Part shown: positions 1 through 7,618 of the stretch, in pieces | How positions within the stretch are numbered: position 1 is the stretch's first letter | Layout of the letters: every line of letters begins with the position of its first letter | The notes under the pieces: generated by a model | Told to the model about the DNA's origin: nothing | Databases searched by the model: none | The model's input: only the letters and a program-made list of their open reading frames with translations | Assembly (NCBI GenBank): GCA_022446885.1 | Contig: JAKVBU010000015.1 | Span: 1 to 64,000 of the forward strand | Length of the DNA stretch: 64,000 nucleotides | Origin: Phycisphaerales bacterium | Lineage (GTDB): Bacteria; Planctomycetota; Phycisphaerae; Phycisphaerales; SM1A02 | Direction of reading: 5' to 3' | Program-made: the position numbers and the translations under genes

Positions 1-672
1 GCGCACGTTGGGGCTGTCCACCCCCTGCATCAGTTCAAGTGACTGGTCTGTGGTCACCAGCCACTCACCACCATGGTCACGGGGGTTCAGCGGTTCGCAC
101 ACCAGCACCAGCGAAGTACCGTCGAGGATGTCTGCGGCACGGCGGTAGGCATCGATCACATTGGCAGTCTGCACGGCCATGGACTTGCTCTTGTCCACCA
201 TGCCCGGGATTGAAGTTGCCCAGGTCGCGCCGACTCTCTCGGCAATCTCGATCGAGTCGCGGATGTCCTGCAGAAAGCGGTCCCTGGCGTCAGGGTCGCC
301 GCAGGTGAGCAGGGGTGGGCCGAAACCGCCGTTGTTGGCGACGAAAACCCCCATGCGCATATTGCGATCTCGCAGGGCAGAGGCGATTCGCTCCTGCTGT
401 TCGATCGATCGGTTGCGCATCCAGTTGTCTTCGATGCTTCGAAAGCCTGCGTCGGCCATGAAGTTGATCTGGTCAACCGGGTCGTTGCCGGCACTCGTCG
501 AAAACATGCCGAAATGGGGGGCATAATCGAGGGTGAATGGCCTGCCCATCGGATCGGGACTCCGGTGGTGAGGATCGCCTTCGGGGTAATCCGGCGGAAA
601 CAGGGGCTCATCACCCTTGGCCACGGATGCAGCCCCGATGGCGGACGACGCGATGAATGTGCGTCGGTCCAT
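1..672 (-). CDS. Sugar phosphate isomerase/epimerase-type TIM-barrel protein (3' end cut by window)
   Basis: The 224 visible codons run off the left edge. The N-terminus MDRRTFIASSAIGAASVAKG resembles a Tat-like export signal with a short hydrophobic part. The body reads as a hydroxypyruvate-isomerase/xylose-isomerase-like TIM barrel: an FGMFS strand, GFRSIEDNWM, NMRMGVFVANNGG, and the late strand LVLVCEPLNPRDHGG carrying a Glu typical of the metal site. The start ATG (672-670) overlaps the stop of the upstream oxidoreductase by one base (TGATG), so the two are translationally coupled. It is the last visible member of an operon with an FGE-like gene and two Gfo/Idh oxidoreductases, which suggests work on a sugar or sugar acid. 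The substrate is unknown. Confidence 0.85.
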   Translation of the reverse strand, partial: MDRRTFIASSAIGAASVAKGDEPLFPPDYPEGDPHHRSPDPMGRPFTLDYAPHFGMFSTSAGNDPVDQINFMADAGFRSIEDNWMRNRSIEQQERIASALRDRNMRMGVFVANNGGFGPPLLTCGDPDARDRFLQDIRDSIEIAERVGATWATSIPGMVDKSKSMAVQTANVIDAYRRAADILDGTSLVLVCEPLNPRDHGGEWLVTTDQSLELMQGVDSPNVR

Positions 673-1982
673 CAACTAGTACTCGCCGTGGCAGTGGTGG
701 CCCACAAGTCATCGTCCATGGGCGTACTGCCGGGGCGGGCGATGCGGGGCACAGCCAGATCCACGAACGCGTACTGTGGCGGGGTCATGTCGAGGTCGGC
801 ATTGAGGGCCTGATCCCAAGTCAACTCCTTGCCCGAGTATGCGCTCATCCGACCCATGATGGCTGTCAGCGTCGACTCGGCGATCCGGTGGCCTTCGTTG
901 AGCCGGTCGGTTTCGCCTCGCATGCTGGCGTGGAGATCCTTGTGCTCGACCACGTATGGGTTGGGGTTCTCCTTGTCGAACTGCCAGTCAACGCCGCCTT
1001 CGAATCGGGCGCTGCCAGATCGGGTGATAGCCCGCCCCTTGGTGCCTTGAATGTGCTCTTCGACGCGGCCCGAAGCGCCCACAGCCTGACGGCACATGCT
1101 CATGACCTGCCGTCCATCGGAATAGGTGTAGTCGTTGGCAAAGTGGTCGAAGATGTGGCCGTACTTGGGATCGATGCGTGACTGGCGTCCGCCCATGCCC
1201 AGCACTTTCTCGGGGTGCCCGCCCATCGCCCAGTTCATGACGTCGACATTGTGTACGTGTTGCTCGACGATGTGGTCACCGCTGAGCCATGTGAAGTAGA
1301 GCCAGTTTCGCATCTGCCATTCAAGATCCGACCACTCTTCGCGAGGTGCGTGGCTCCAGAGGCCACCCATGTTCCAATAGCACTGGCCGCCGACCACATC
1401 GCCGATCTCGCCCTCATGAATCCGACGCATGGCGTCGAGGTAGCAGGCTTCGTGTCGCCGCTGTGTGCCCGCGACGATGCTCAGCCCTTTCTCGTCAGCC
1501 AGGTCAGAGGCGGCGAGCACGGTCCGCACGCCGGCGGGATCAACCGCGACGGGCTTCTCCATGAATATGTGCTTGCCCTGCTTGACGGCCTGGGCGCAGT
1601 GGGCCGGGCGAAAGTGCGGCGGCGTCGCCAGAATCACCATGTCCACATCGGGCCGTGCCATGAGTTGCTTGTAGGCATCAAAGCCCACATGGCAGTCGTC
1701 ATCAGTCACGGCGAAGCGATCGCCGCGTTGTGAGAGATGCCCACGCGACGACTGCAGTCGGTCGCCGAACACATCAGCCATGGCAACGATCTTCGTATCG
1801 GGAGATGCATCAAGCGTGTTGGCTGCAGCGCCCGTTCCGCGGCCTCCACAACCCACCAGCCCCACGCCGATCTGCCCTCGGCCTGAGGCAAAGGCGGCGG
1901 TTGAGATGCCACCGAGCGCGGCGGCAGCCGTACCTGCCGCAGTTGTCTTGAGCACCATTCGTCGGTCGATGTGGTCATTCAT
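672..1982 (-). CDS. Tat-exported Gfo/Idh/MocA family oxidoreductase
   Basis: 436 residues. The N-terminus has a Tat signal (DRRMVLKTTAAGTAAAALGG) followed by the Rossmann NAD(P)-binding motif GVGLVGCGGRGTGAA. The family motif EKPVAVDPAGVR (Glu-Lys-Pro) and the C-terminal alpha/beta substrate domain follow (DHIVEQHVHNVDVMNWAMGG, GRQSRIDPKYGHIFDHF). Length and layout match the planctomycete Tat Gfo/Idh proteins, which oxidise sugars or related polyols in the periplasm; the substrate cannot be read from sequence. It lies 53 bp after a second paralogue (2036-3352) and its stop overlaps the start of the TIM-barrel gene. The two paralogues share the GCGGRGTGAA loop and are clearly duplicates that have diverged. 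Confidence 0.93.
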   Translation of the reverse strand: MNDHIDRRMVLKTTAAGTAAAALGGISTAAFASGRGQIGVGLVGCGGRGTGAAANTLDASPDTKIVAMADVFGDRLQSSRGHLSQRGDRFAVTDDDCHVGFDAYKQLMARPDVDMVILATPPHFRPAHCAQAVKQGKHIFMEKPVAVDPAGVRTVLAASDLADEKGLSIVAGTQRRHEACYLDAMRRIHEGEIGDVVGGQCYWNMGGLWSHAPREEWSDLEWQMRNWLYFTWLSGDHIVEQHVHNVDVMNWAMGGHPEKVLGMGGRQSRIDPKYGHIFDHFANDYTYSDGRQVMSMCRQAVGASGRVEEHIQGTKGRAITRSGSARFEGGVDWQFDKENPNPYVVEHKDLHASMRGETDRLNEGHRIAESTLTAIMGRMSAYSGKELTWDQALNADLDMTPPQYAFVDLAVPRIARPGSTPMDDDLWATTATASTS

Positions 1983-2035
1983 CGGGACTCACTCCATTCC
2001 CTGGCAGGGATTCAGATCGTTGTTGACGTGTGGGG

Positions 2036-3352
2036 TCAGGCCGAGCCGTTGTCACCCCGCCACTTGTTCCACGACACCGGCTTGCCCGGCAGGGGTACGT
2101 GCATGACCGGCAGGCTGGCGTTCATGTCATAGGTGGTCGGGCCCATTCGCTCATCGCTGTTGAGGGCTTCGTTCCAGGTCACGGGGTTGCCGCTGTAGCC
2201 GCTCATTCGGCCCATGATGGCCATCAGCGTCGATCCCATCATGTCTTGTGTGTCGTCAATGCGGGCACGCTTGCCACGAATCGCTTCCATGAGCTCGTTG
2301 TGCTCAACCTGATACATGTTGGGATTTGGCCCGTCGTACTCCCATGCGTTGGGCCCTTCGATGACCTGCGTAGGCCCCCATGAGTTCACGAAGCAGGTGC
2401 CGTTTGTACCCATCATGTACTCGGTGTTGTCATTCCAACATCCGGGCATCTGACGGCAGTCATGGAAGCCACGGGAGCCATCGGCGTACTCATACATCAC
2501 GCCGAAGTGATCGTAGATATTGCCCGACTCGGCACCTTCACGCATCTGGCGACCCGCCATGGTGATCGCCCGCTCGGGCTGCTTGCCGTTCATGGCCCAG
2601 TTGATCTTGTCGACGGCATGGCATGCCTGCTCAGCGATGTGATCGCCGCCGAGCCAGTCCATGTGCTGCCAGTTGCGCATCTGCCACTCCATGTCCGACC
2701 AATTGGCTCGGCGGGGCTTCTTGCCCAGCGGACCCGAGCAGTACGTGCTGTGGACGGCCATGACATCGCCGATGGCGCCATCGTGAATGCGCTGATAGCA
2801 CTCGCGATTGGGCGTGTTGTATCGCCAGCAGAACCCGCCCATCACGTTGAGACCTTTTGCCTTGGCCTTCTTGGCCGACTCGAGCACGCTGCGCACGCCC
2901 GGGCCGTCGATGGCCATTGGCTTCTCGAGGAAGCAGTGCTTGCCCTGCTTGACGGCATAGGCGAAGTGTTCCGGGCGGAAATGCGGTGGGGTCGTCAGGA
3001 TGACGACGTCCACGCCCGAGTCAATCACCTTCTTGTAGGCGTCGAATCCAGTGAATTGCCGCTCGGGCGTCACCGCGATCTTGTCGCCGTGGGCGTTCTG
3101 AAGTGATCGGTGGCTGCCGTGGAGCCGGTCATCAAAGGCGTCGCCCATTGCCCAGAGCACAGTGCCCGGGTCGGCGTTCATGGCCTGGCCTGCGGCGCCG
3201 GTACCTCTGCCTCCGCATCCAATGAGGCCAACCTTGATCTTGTCACTGCCCTGCACCCATCCCAAGGTGGGGGTGACGAGGGCCGCTGTGCCCAAGGCAG
3301 CGCTGCCGCGGACGAAGGTTCTTCGGGTGACATCGTTGACGTGTTCGCTCAT
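2036..3352 (-). CDS. Tat-exported Gfo/Idh/MocA family oxidoreductase (paralogue)
   Basis: 438 residues. It starts with a twin-arginine signal (DVTRRTFVRGSAALGTAALV), then the NAD-binding loop VGLIGCGGRGTGAAG, the motif EKPMAIDGPGVRS, and a C-terminal domain with GGDHIAEQACHAVDKINWAM and GNIYDHFGVMYEYADGSRG. The start overlaps the stop of the FGE-like gene by 4 bp (ATGA), so translation is coupled. It is the second gene of the 4176 to 1 operon. A redox role on exported carbohydrate is an inference from family and context. Confidence 0.93.
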   Translation of the reverse strand: MSEHVNDVTRRTFVRGSAALGTAALVTPTLGWVQGSDKIKVGLIGCGGRGTGAAGQAMNADPGTVLWAMGDAFDDRLHGSHRSLQNAHGDKIAVTPERQFTGFDAYKKVIDSGVDVVILTTPPHFRPEHFAYAVKQGKHCFLEKPMAIDGPGVRSVLESAKKAKAKGLNVMGGFCWRYNTPNRECYQRIHDGAIGDVMAVHSTYCSGPLGKKPRRANWSDMEWQMRNWQHMDWLGGDHIAEQACHAVDKINWAMNGKQPERAITMAGRQMREGAESGNIYDHFGVMYEYADGSRGFHDCRQMPGCWNDNTEYMMGTNGTCFVNSWGPTQVIEGPNAWEYDGPNPNMYQVEHNELMEAIRGKRARIDDTQDMMGSTLMAIMGRMSGYSGNPVTWNEALNSDERMGPTTYDMNASLPVMHVPLPGKPVSWNKWRGDNGSA

Positions 3353-4176
3353 CTGGAGTGCTCATCCTTCGTTGGCAATGGAGCTGCCCCGGACGGGGGT
3401 CTTGTACAGGCTACGCGGAACCCGGCGAAGGGGGCGTCCGAGAGCCACCAGATGCTCTTGGGAATCTGCGGATCGGTGTCATTCCAGGCCGGTGTGGGCT
3501 CTTTACGCTCAGTTGGGGTCTGAAACTCAGCCGTCTGCTTGAAATGCCCCCCCATGAGCACCATATCTGTCTCCGGGCCGACTTCGACTTGGCACCACTC
3601 AGAGACATTGCCGTGGAGATCGTGCAGGCCATTGGCGTCGGCCTTTTTGGTCGTCACCTTCTGGGTCTTGCGTCGGGAGTTGCCCTTATGCCAAGCGTGA
3701 TCGTCGAGCGTCTCAGGGGTCACGCCCGAGGTTTTGGCCAGGCGGGTCCACTCTTCCACCGTCGGAATCCGGAATGACCCGTCCACCTTGGCGCCCAGCC
3801 ACGTGCAGAATGCTCTCGCTCCGTTTGATGACACACTCAATGCGGGGTGCCCCGCGTGCCCCCAGCCTCGGTCAGCCATGATGTAGGGCTTGGTTGGGCG
3901 GGTAAGACCATCGGTAGGCTCAACTGCAGGGTCTTCCTGATCAAGTCGGTAGACCATGGCGTCGTAGAGATCCCAGGTGGTTTCGTCGCGTGCGACCCAC
4001 AGTGGCGGGGCGCCGTCGGGAACATCCACAGGCACAAAAACCATCTTCACGGCACTGCCCGGTACAGTGATGCTGAATGCACCGATCTGGTCGGGGGCGT
4101 CCCCGGGAGGCTGTGACGAAGGGTCGGCGATGGAGGTCGAGGTGATCAGGGCTAAAGTTGTCAGCACTGTACGCAT
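3349..4176 (-). CDS. Formylglycine-generating-enzyme-like (SUMF1/EgtB/PvdO family) secreted protein
   Basis: 275 residues from the ATG at 4176, preceded by AGGA with 8-nt spacing. A longer open frame exists upstream but has no signal or ribosome site. The N-terminus MRTVLTTLALITSTSIA is a Sec signal peptide. Family blocks in order are KMVFVPV, LWVARDETTWDLYDAMVYR, FRIPTVEEWTRLAKTSG, DLHGNVSEWC, MGGHFKQTA and APFAGFRVAC. True FGE enzymes use a pair of active-site Cys residues in the C-terminal region. I do not see a clear CxxxxC pair here, so a non-catalytic or lectin-like FGE-fold role is equally possible. It is the first gene of the minus-strand operon. Its first 12 codons lie opposite those of apbE. 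Confidence 0.85.
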   Translation of the reverse strand: MRTVLTTLALITSTSIADPSSQPPGDAPDQIGAFSITVPGSAVKMVFVPVDVPDGAPPLWVARDETTWDLYDAMVYRLDQEDPAVEPTDGLTRPTKPYIMADRGWGHAGHPALSVSSNGARAFCTWLGAKVDGSFRIPTVEEWTRLAKTSGVTPETLDDHAWHKGNSRRKTQKVTTKKADANGLHDLHGNVSEWCQVEVGPETDMVLMGGHFKQTAEFQTPTERKEPTPAWNDTDPQIPKSIWWLSDAPFAGFRVACTRPPSGAAPLPTKDEHSR

Positions 4177-5110
4177 TGCGGCCATCCTAGTGGTGCTGGC
4201 GCAGACAGTGGGGTGTAGCACGGGGAACTTCCGTCGTTTCGAGTTCGCCCGTATGCGAATGGGCACGGACGCTCGAATCACCATTTGGACAACGGCCGAT
4301 GAGTCCCGCGCGGCCGAAGTTGCAGATGCCGCATTCGAGCGGATCGCACAGGTCGAAGAAGAAACCAGCGACTGGCTGACGCATGGCATCATTGCCCAAC
4401 TCCGAGATGCCACCGGAGGCGAGCCCATCAGGCTGCGGGGCGATCTATTGACGGCGATGGAGACAGCCTGGCCGATCGTCGAACTGACGCATGGTGCCTT
4501 CGATCCGGCCTGCGGGCGGCTGACGATGTTGTGGCGAGAGGCACGTGCAGAGGGGGTGCCGCCATCAGACGCTCAACTGAGGGCCGCAGCGGCCGACAGC
4601 GGCTGGGCTCGCCTGCAGTTTGACCCACGACGATCGACGATCACGCCCGAGCAGTCGGTGCCTTGGCTCGACTTCGGAGGGCTGGCCAAGGGACTTGCTG
4701 CGGATGCGGCATTGGAACTGCTGCGTGACAAGGGGATGCCGCGATCACTGGTCAATGTCGGCGGTGACATAGCCGCCGGTGACGCGCCGCCAGATCAGGC
4801 TGGTTGGTACATCGCCGGCCCGATCAAGGCGGACGGTTCAAAGGGGGCCGCCCACGTACTCACTCGAGCGGGCATCGCCACGTCGGGTTCGACGTATCTG
4901 CACATGGATGTTGAGGGCCGCCGACTCTCTCACGTGATCAATCCCAAGACGGGGGCCGCGGTGGAGTCACGTGCTCAGTTTACGGTGACAGCGCCTACTG
5001 CAGCCGAGGCTGATGCGCTGGCAAGCGCCGCCTGTGTTGTCGGCGTCGATGCCTTGCGCAAGATGCTTCGCGACCACGGCGTGCGGTACATCGTTGACGT
5101 CTCGCCCTGA
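4142..5110 (+). CDS. apbE: FAD:protein FMN transferase lipoprotein (ApbE family)
   Basis: 322 residues from a GTG at 4142, chosen because GGAGG (4132-4136) sits 5 nt upstream and because it gives a proper lipoprotein signal ending in the lipobox LAQTVGC. The mature part has ApbE hallmarks: MRMGTDARITIW, ELTHGAFDPACGRL, WLDFGGLAKGLAADAAL, LVNVGGDIAAG, IATSGSTYLH and SHVINPKTG. ApbE enzymes attach FMN to Thr/Ser of flavoproteins such as Nqr/Rnf subunits outside the cytoplasmic membrane, using FAD and Mg2+. No acceptor flavoprotein is encoded nearby. The gene is monocistronic and divergent from the FGE operon, with overlapping 5' ends. ATG 4130 is an alternative start. Confidence 0.9.
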   Translation: MIRAKVVSTVRIAAILVVLAQTVGCSTGNFRRFEFARMRMGTDARITIWTTADESRAAEVADAAFERIAQVEEETSDWLTHGIIAQLRDATGGEPIRLRGDLLTAMETAWPIVELTHGAFDPACGRLTMLWREARAEGVPPSDAQLRAAAADSGWARLQFDPRRSTITPEQSVPWLDFGGLAKGLAADAALELLRDKGMPRSLVNVGGDIAAGDAPPDQAGWYIAGPIKADGSKGAAHVLTRAGIATSGSTYLHMDVEGRRLSHVINPKTGAAVESRAQFTVTAPTAAEADALASAACVVGVDALRKMLRDHGVRYIVDVSP

Positions 5111-5130
5111 TCTGACAGTTTGGCAATGGG

Positions 5131-5145
5131 CTGCCGCTGCGGCAG
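5131..5145. promoter_or_regulatory. Candidate enhancer dyad CTGCC-N5-GGCAG upstream of hsp20-A
   Basis: A perfect 5-bp dyad, CTGCC gctgc GGCAG. It is centred about 142 bp upstream of the -24 GG of the sigma-54-like promoter at 5278. The same TGCC-N5-GGCA dyad precedes the hsp20-B and dnaK promoters. A role as activator binding site is an inference. Confidence 0.45.
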
Positions 5146-5277
5146 AGGCCCCGATTGCAACTGCGTGGCGACCGATTTGACGCTGTTTTTTCGTTCACTC
5201 CAAATCAGCTTGAACCAACGGTGGCAGTCGGGCACTTGAGCGATGGGGGTCAAACCAGCTTGATTGGGCGTTCGTGT

Positions 5278-5294
5278 TTGGCACGCGGCTTGTT
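5278..5294 (+). promoter_or_regulatory. Candidate sigma-54 (-24/-12) promoter of hsp20-A
   Basis: TTGGCACG-CGGC-TTGTT. The -24 element matches the sigma-54 consensus fully. The -12 element has TTGT instead of TTGC. The 10-bp spacing between the GG and the -12 G is canonical. It predicts a leader of about 277 nt before the hsp20-A start codon. The rest of the 5111-5580 gap contains no credible gene. Confidence 0.5.
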
Positions 5295-5341
5295 CCTGTT
5301 GATGCAGGCTCGGCGCGTGCCGGGCAACGAACGCAACGGCA

Positions 5342-5455
5342 GTGACGGAAGGTTCGCCCGCATGTACTCGACCACGCTCACCGACGCGACGCCGGCAACA
5401 GGCCTTCAGATTGAACGCCGAACACGGACCGGGTACCGAGTGGGCCTTCCGTCAC
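5342..5455 (+). promoter_or_regulatory. Structured 5' leader of hsp20-A closed by an 11-bp stem
   Basis: GTGACGGAAGG at 5342-5352 is perfectly complementary to CCTTCCGTCAC at 5445-5455. A shorter inner pairing (ACTCG 5366-5370 with CGAGT 5437-5441) is possible. The element lies inside the predicted long leader and could be a structured RNA switch. No known riboswitch or thermosensor class is recognised. Confidence 0.35.
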
Positions 5456-5508
5456 GGAAGCCAACTGTTCTCAATACAGGACATCGCACCTGATCGGCCG
5501 ACCCCCCG

Positions 5509-5529
5509 CATCCCCGAAGGTCGGGGATG
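5509..5529 (+). promoter_or_regulatory. 9-bp hairpin in hsp20-A leader
   Basis: CATCCCCGA-agg-TCGGGGATG forms a perfect 9-bp stem with a 3-nt loop, about 50 nt before the ATG. No U-tract follows, so it is more likely a leader structure than a terminator. The ribosome site AAGGAG follows at about 5567, outside the stem. Confidence 0.45.
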
Positions 5530-5580
5530 GAGGGGCCGTGCGACTAAAGCGGCGTCCACAACCAGGCAAGGAGCATTGCC

Positions 5581-6435
5581 ATGGCTGTCAAGATTCAGGT
5601 CAAGGACGGATTCGACACCAACACCAACTGCTGTGGATTGGGTGTCGCCCCATTGACCAACGCCTACCAGAACATTCCGATGTTGAACAACACGTTCAGT
5701 GGCTACAACAACAGTGTCCAGAACTGGCCCGTGTCGGCACATCGGACCCTCGGCGATCTTGGTGTCTGGAACACCACCTCATTCGCACCCGCACTGGAAA
5801 CCCGCGGCGCTCATCTGATGGCGCGGACTTCCCTCGGGGCTACTCAGCTCAACGAGGTCATTGCGAACATCAGCATGATCGACCCAGTGCTCGCTACTTC
5901 CATCGCCAGCATCAGCCGCCGCTGCGTGGCAACGGGTCTTCGCATTGCCCGAATCGCTTCGTTCGATCTTGAGTTGGCCCGCAACATCGTGCGTGTGGCC
6001 GAGATCGACCTGATCGCAGCCGCCTCACTCTCGGATCTGGCGATCGTCAACCCCGTGGCTGCCCGCCTGCAACTGCAGCATGTTGAGGCCGTGGAGTTCG
6101 GCCAGATCCCCAGCCGCATCGCCCCCAACGTGTTCGCCACGGTCAAGGACGAGGGTGATGTGTACCGAATCGTCGCTCGAGTTCCCGGTGCCACAGCCGA
6201 GACGATTGACGTCACCGTTCGCAACGGAAAGCTGATCATCAAGGCCAAGTCTGAGACGCTGGCCTCGAACAGCCTCCAGAGTGTCTGGCGTCAAGAGTTC
6301 GCGATCGGCCAGGACGTGAGCATCGATGCGATTGACGCGACCATCATCAATGGCACGCTCAACGTGCTGCTGCCCAAGGCCGCCGTGGTTCGCAACATGG
6401 TCGGCCAGCGAATGCAGGAAGTCGCGGTGTGCTGA
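5581..6435 (+). CDS. Hsp20/alpha-crystallin protein with long N-terminal extension (hsp20-A)
   Basis: 284 residues, about twice the usual small heat-shock protein length. The last 100 or so residues form an alpha-crystallin domain (NVFATVKDEGDVYRIVARVP, then TIDVTVRNGKLIIKAKSE, then INGTLNVLLPKA). The first 180 residues match no family I recognise. They are Asn/Cys-containing at the start (DTNTNCCGLG), then alanine-rich and probably helical (LASISRRCVATGLRIARIA, ARNIVRVAEIDLIAAASLSD). A good AAGGAG site precedes the ATG. Small Hsps hold unfolding proteins until DnaK refolds them. The extension could set oligomerisation or target choice (inference). It is followed by a strong hairpin and then two more hsp20 genes. 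Confidence 0.85.
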   Translation: MAVKIQVKDGFDTNTNCCGLGVAPLTNAYQNIPMLNNTFSGYNNSVQNWPVSAHRTLGDLGVWNTTSFAPALETRGAHLMARTSLGATQLNEVIANISMIDPVLATSIASISRRCVATGLRIARIASFDLELARNIVRVAEIDLIAAASLSDLAIVNPVAARLQLQHVEAVEFGQIPSRIAPNVFATVKDEGDVYRIVARVPGATAETIDVTVRNGKLIIKAKSETLASNSLQSVWRQEFAIGQDVSIDAIDATIINGTLNVLLPKAAVVRNMVGQRMQEVAVC

Positions 6436-6464
6436 TCAGGCAACGAGCGACATGAGGCGCATCC

Positions 6465-6500
6465 AGGCGGGCGGTCTCCAATGCAGGAGGCCGCCCGCCT
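6465..6500 (+). terminator. 15-bp hairpin after hsp20-A
   Basis: AGGCGGGCGGTCTCC pairs with GGAGGCCGCCCGCCT (15 bp with one G-U pair, 6-nt loop). Only a weak pyrimidine stretch follows, so this is a terminator or a transcript-stabilising hairpin. It separates hsp20-A from the promoter of hsp20-B. Confidence 0.6.
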
Positions 6501-6513
6501 GCCCTTCTGGCAA
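6499..6513. promoter_or_regulatory. Candidate enhancer dyad CTGCC-N5-GGCAA upstream of hsp20-B
   Basis: CTGCC cttct GGCAA carries the TGCC-N5-GGCA dyad. Its centre is about 68 bp upstream of the -24 GG at 6574, almost the same spacing as at dnaK (about 70 bp). Its core CTGCC-N-TTCT-GGCA is identical in the dnaK copy. Confidence 0.5.
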
Positions 6514-6572
6514 GTGGCCGCCATCGGGGCAGCAGGCGCCCCGACCAAGTGCATGGAGAACGCTGCCCGCAG

Positions 6573-6588
6573 TGGCATGCCACTTGCT
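6573..6588 (+). promoter_or_regulatory. Candidate sigma-54 (-24/-12) promoter of the hsp20-B/hsp20-C operon
   Basis: TGGCATG-CCAC-TTGCT has one mismatch from the consensus -24 and a perfect -12, with 10 bp between GG and GC. It predicts a leader of about 55 nt. The element overlaps a 14-bp palindrome (6571-6584) and lies inside an ATGGAGAA/TTCTCCAT inverted repeat (6553-6560, 6588-6595), which could bind a further regulator. Confidence 0.6.
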
Positions 6589-6654
6589 TCTCCATAGATG
6601 GGCGACCGTGGTGGCCGCCCGGAAACAAGTACCTGCATCACACGGAGGTGTGCC

Positions 6655-7116
6655 ATGACAATGAGTCTCCCCACAGCCACCCACGCGACCGTCGATACGG
6701 TTCGCCATGAGTTTGATCGTGTGCTCGACCGACTGATGGCTCCTGCAATGGCCCTTTCCATGGGTCTGATGGACCACATGGGTGTTCGAGCCCATCCCGC
6801 TTTCAACATCATTGAGAATGATGACTCACTCATCATCGAAGCCGAGCTCCCAGGCGTAGCGGCCCACAATCTCGATGTGACAGTGACCGACGGCGTACTG
6901 ACAGTGTCCGGCCGGCGCACGACCGAACCGCTGGACCAATCTGAAACGACGATGCTGCGGCATGAGCGCAGAAGCATGACGTTCGAGCGATCGATTCGTC
7001 TGCCTGAAGCGGTTCATCACGAAGGCATGGATGCCGTGCTCGAAGACGGCGTGTTGACCATCACGCTGGCCAAGGCACATCACGCATGCACTCGGCGGAT
7101 CGAAGTCCGCAATTGA
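6655..7116 (+). CDS. Hsp20/alpha-crystallin small heat-shock protein (hsp20-B)
   Basis: 153 residues from the ATG at 6655, preceded by a GGAGG-type site (cacggaggtg). It is a classical bacterial class A-like small Hsp: an N-terminal helical arm (HEFDRVLDRLMAPAMALSMG), then a full alpha-crystallin domain (AFNIIENDDSLIIEAELPGV, VTVTDGVLTVSGRR, FERSIRLPEAV, VLEDGVLTITLAKA). It lacks a clear C-terminal I-x-I/V tail beyond RRIEV. It lies 17 bp upstream of hsp20-C and shares the sigma-54-like promoter. Confidence 0.95.
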   Translation: MTMSLPTATHATVDTVRHEFDRVLDRLMAPAMALSMGLMDHMGVRAHPAFNIIENDDSLIIEAELPGVAAHNLDVTVTDGVLTVSGRRTTEPLDQSETTMLRHERRSMTFERSIRLPEAVHHEGMDAVLEDGVLTITLAKAHHACTRRIEVRN

Positions 7117-7133
7117 AGCACTGGAGGATTGCC

Positions 7134-7529
7134 ATGAACAACACGAACAACAACAACGTCATCGACGTCTGCGAGCAGTCTGACTGCTGCAAACGGCCGC
7201 AAAACTATCGTGCCTCAGTTGACGTCATCGAGTCTTCAGACGCATGGACGGTCGTAGCGGACATGCCCGGGTCCTCGTCAGAGGCGATCACGATCTCACT
7301 TGAAGACAACACGCTCACGATCGACGCCGCCGTGGCCGATCGGCTGGCTGCGAAAGGACGGGTTCGACGCCAGGAGTACGGCGTTGGAGACTTCCACCGG
7401 TCCTTCCGGGTCGGATCAGGCATCGATGGCGACGCCATTGAGGCCACCTATCGAGATGGTGTGCTGGAAGTGCTGCTTCCCAAATCGTCAGCAGTCAAGG
7501 GACGCCGCATCGACGTACGCACGGCATGA
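7134..7529 (+). CDS. Hsp20/alpha-crystallin small heat-shock protein (hsp20-C)
   Basis: 131 residues from the ATG at 7134 (TGGAGG upstream). It begins with an Asn-rich stretch and a Cys cluster (DVCEQSDCCKRP), then an alpha-crystallin domain (ASVDVIESSDAWTVVADMPG, ITISLEDNTLTIDAAVADR, FHRSFRVGSGIDGDAIEATY, YRDGVLEVLLPK). It is the second gene of the hsp20-B operon. The N-terminal Cys cluster, echoed by CC in hsp20-A and CC/C in the DnaK tail, is unusual for small Hsps and may be metal- or redox-responsive (inference). Confidence 0.94.
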   Translation: MNNTNNNNVIDVCEQSDCCKRPQNYRASVDVIESSDAWTVVADMPGSSSEAITISLEDNTLTIDAAVADRLAAKGRVRRQEYGVGDFHRSFRVGSGIDGDAIEATYRDGVLEVLLPKSSAVKGRRIDVRTA

Positions 7530-7618
7530 GGCCGCGTGATGATGGCCCGGGCTCACCATGACTGTGTGCCCGGGCCCCCGTCCAGATTGGAGCAATGGCT
7601 TGGAGTTAGGATTCTTGA

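Noticed and set aside
3349-4428. Longer 359-codon reading of the FGE-like gene
   Set aside because: The extra 84 codons have no ribosome site, are Arg/Ser-rich, run opposite apbE, and would bury the clear signal peptide beginning at 4176.
5155-5493. 112-residue open frame in the gap before hsp20-A
   Set aside because: No ribosome site, no family match, low-complexity Arg/Gly/Thr composition, and it overlaps the predicted promoter and structured leader.
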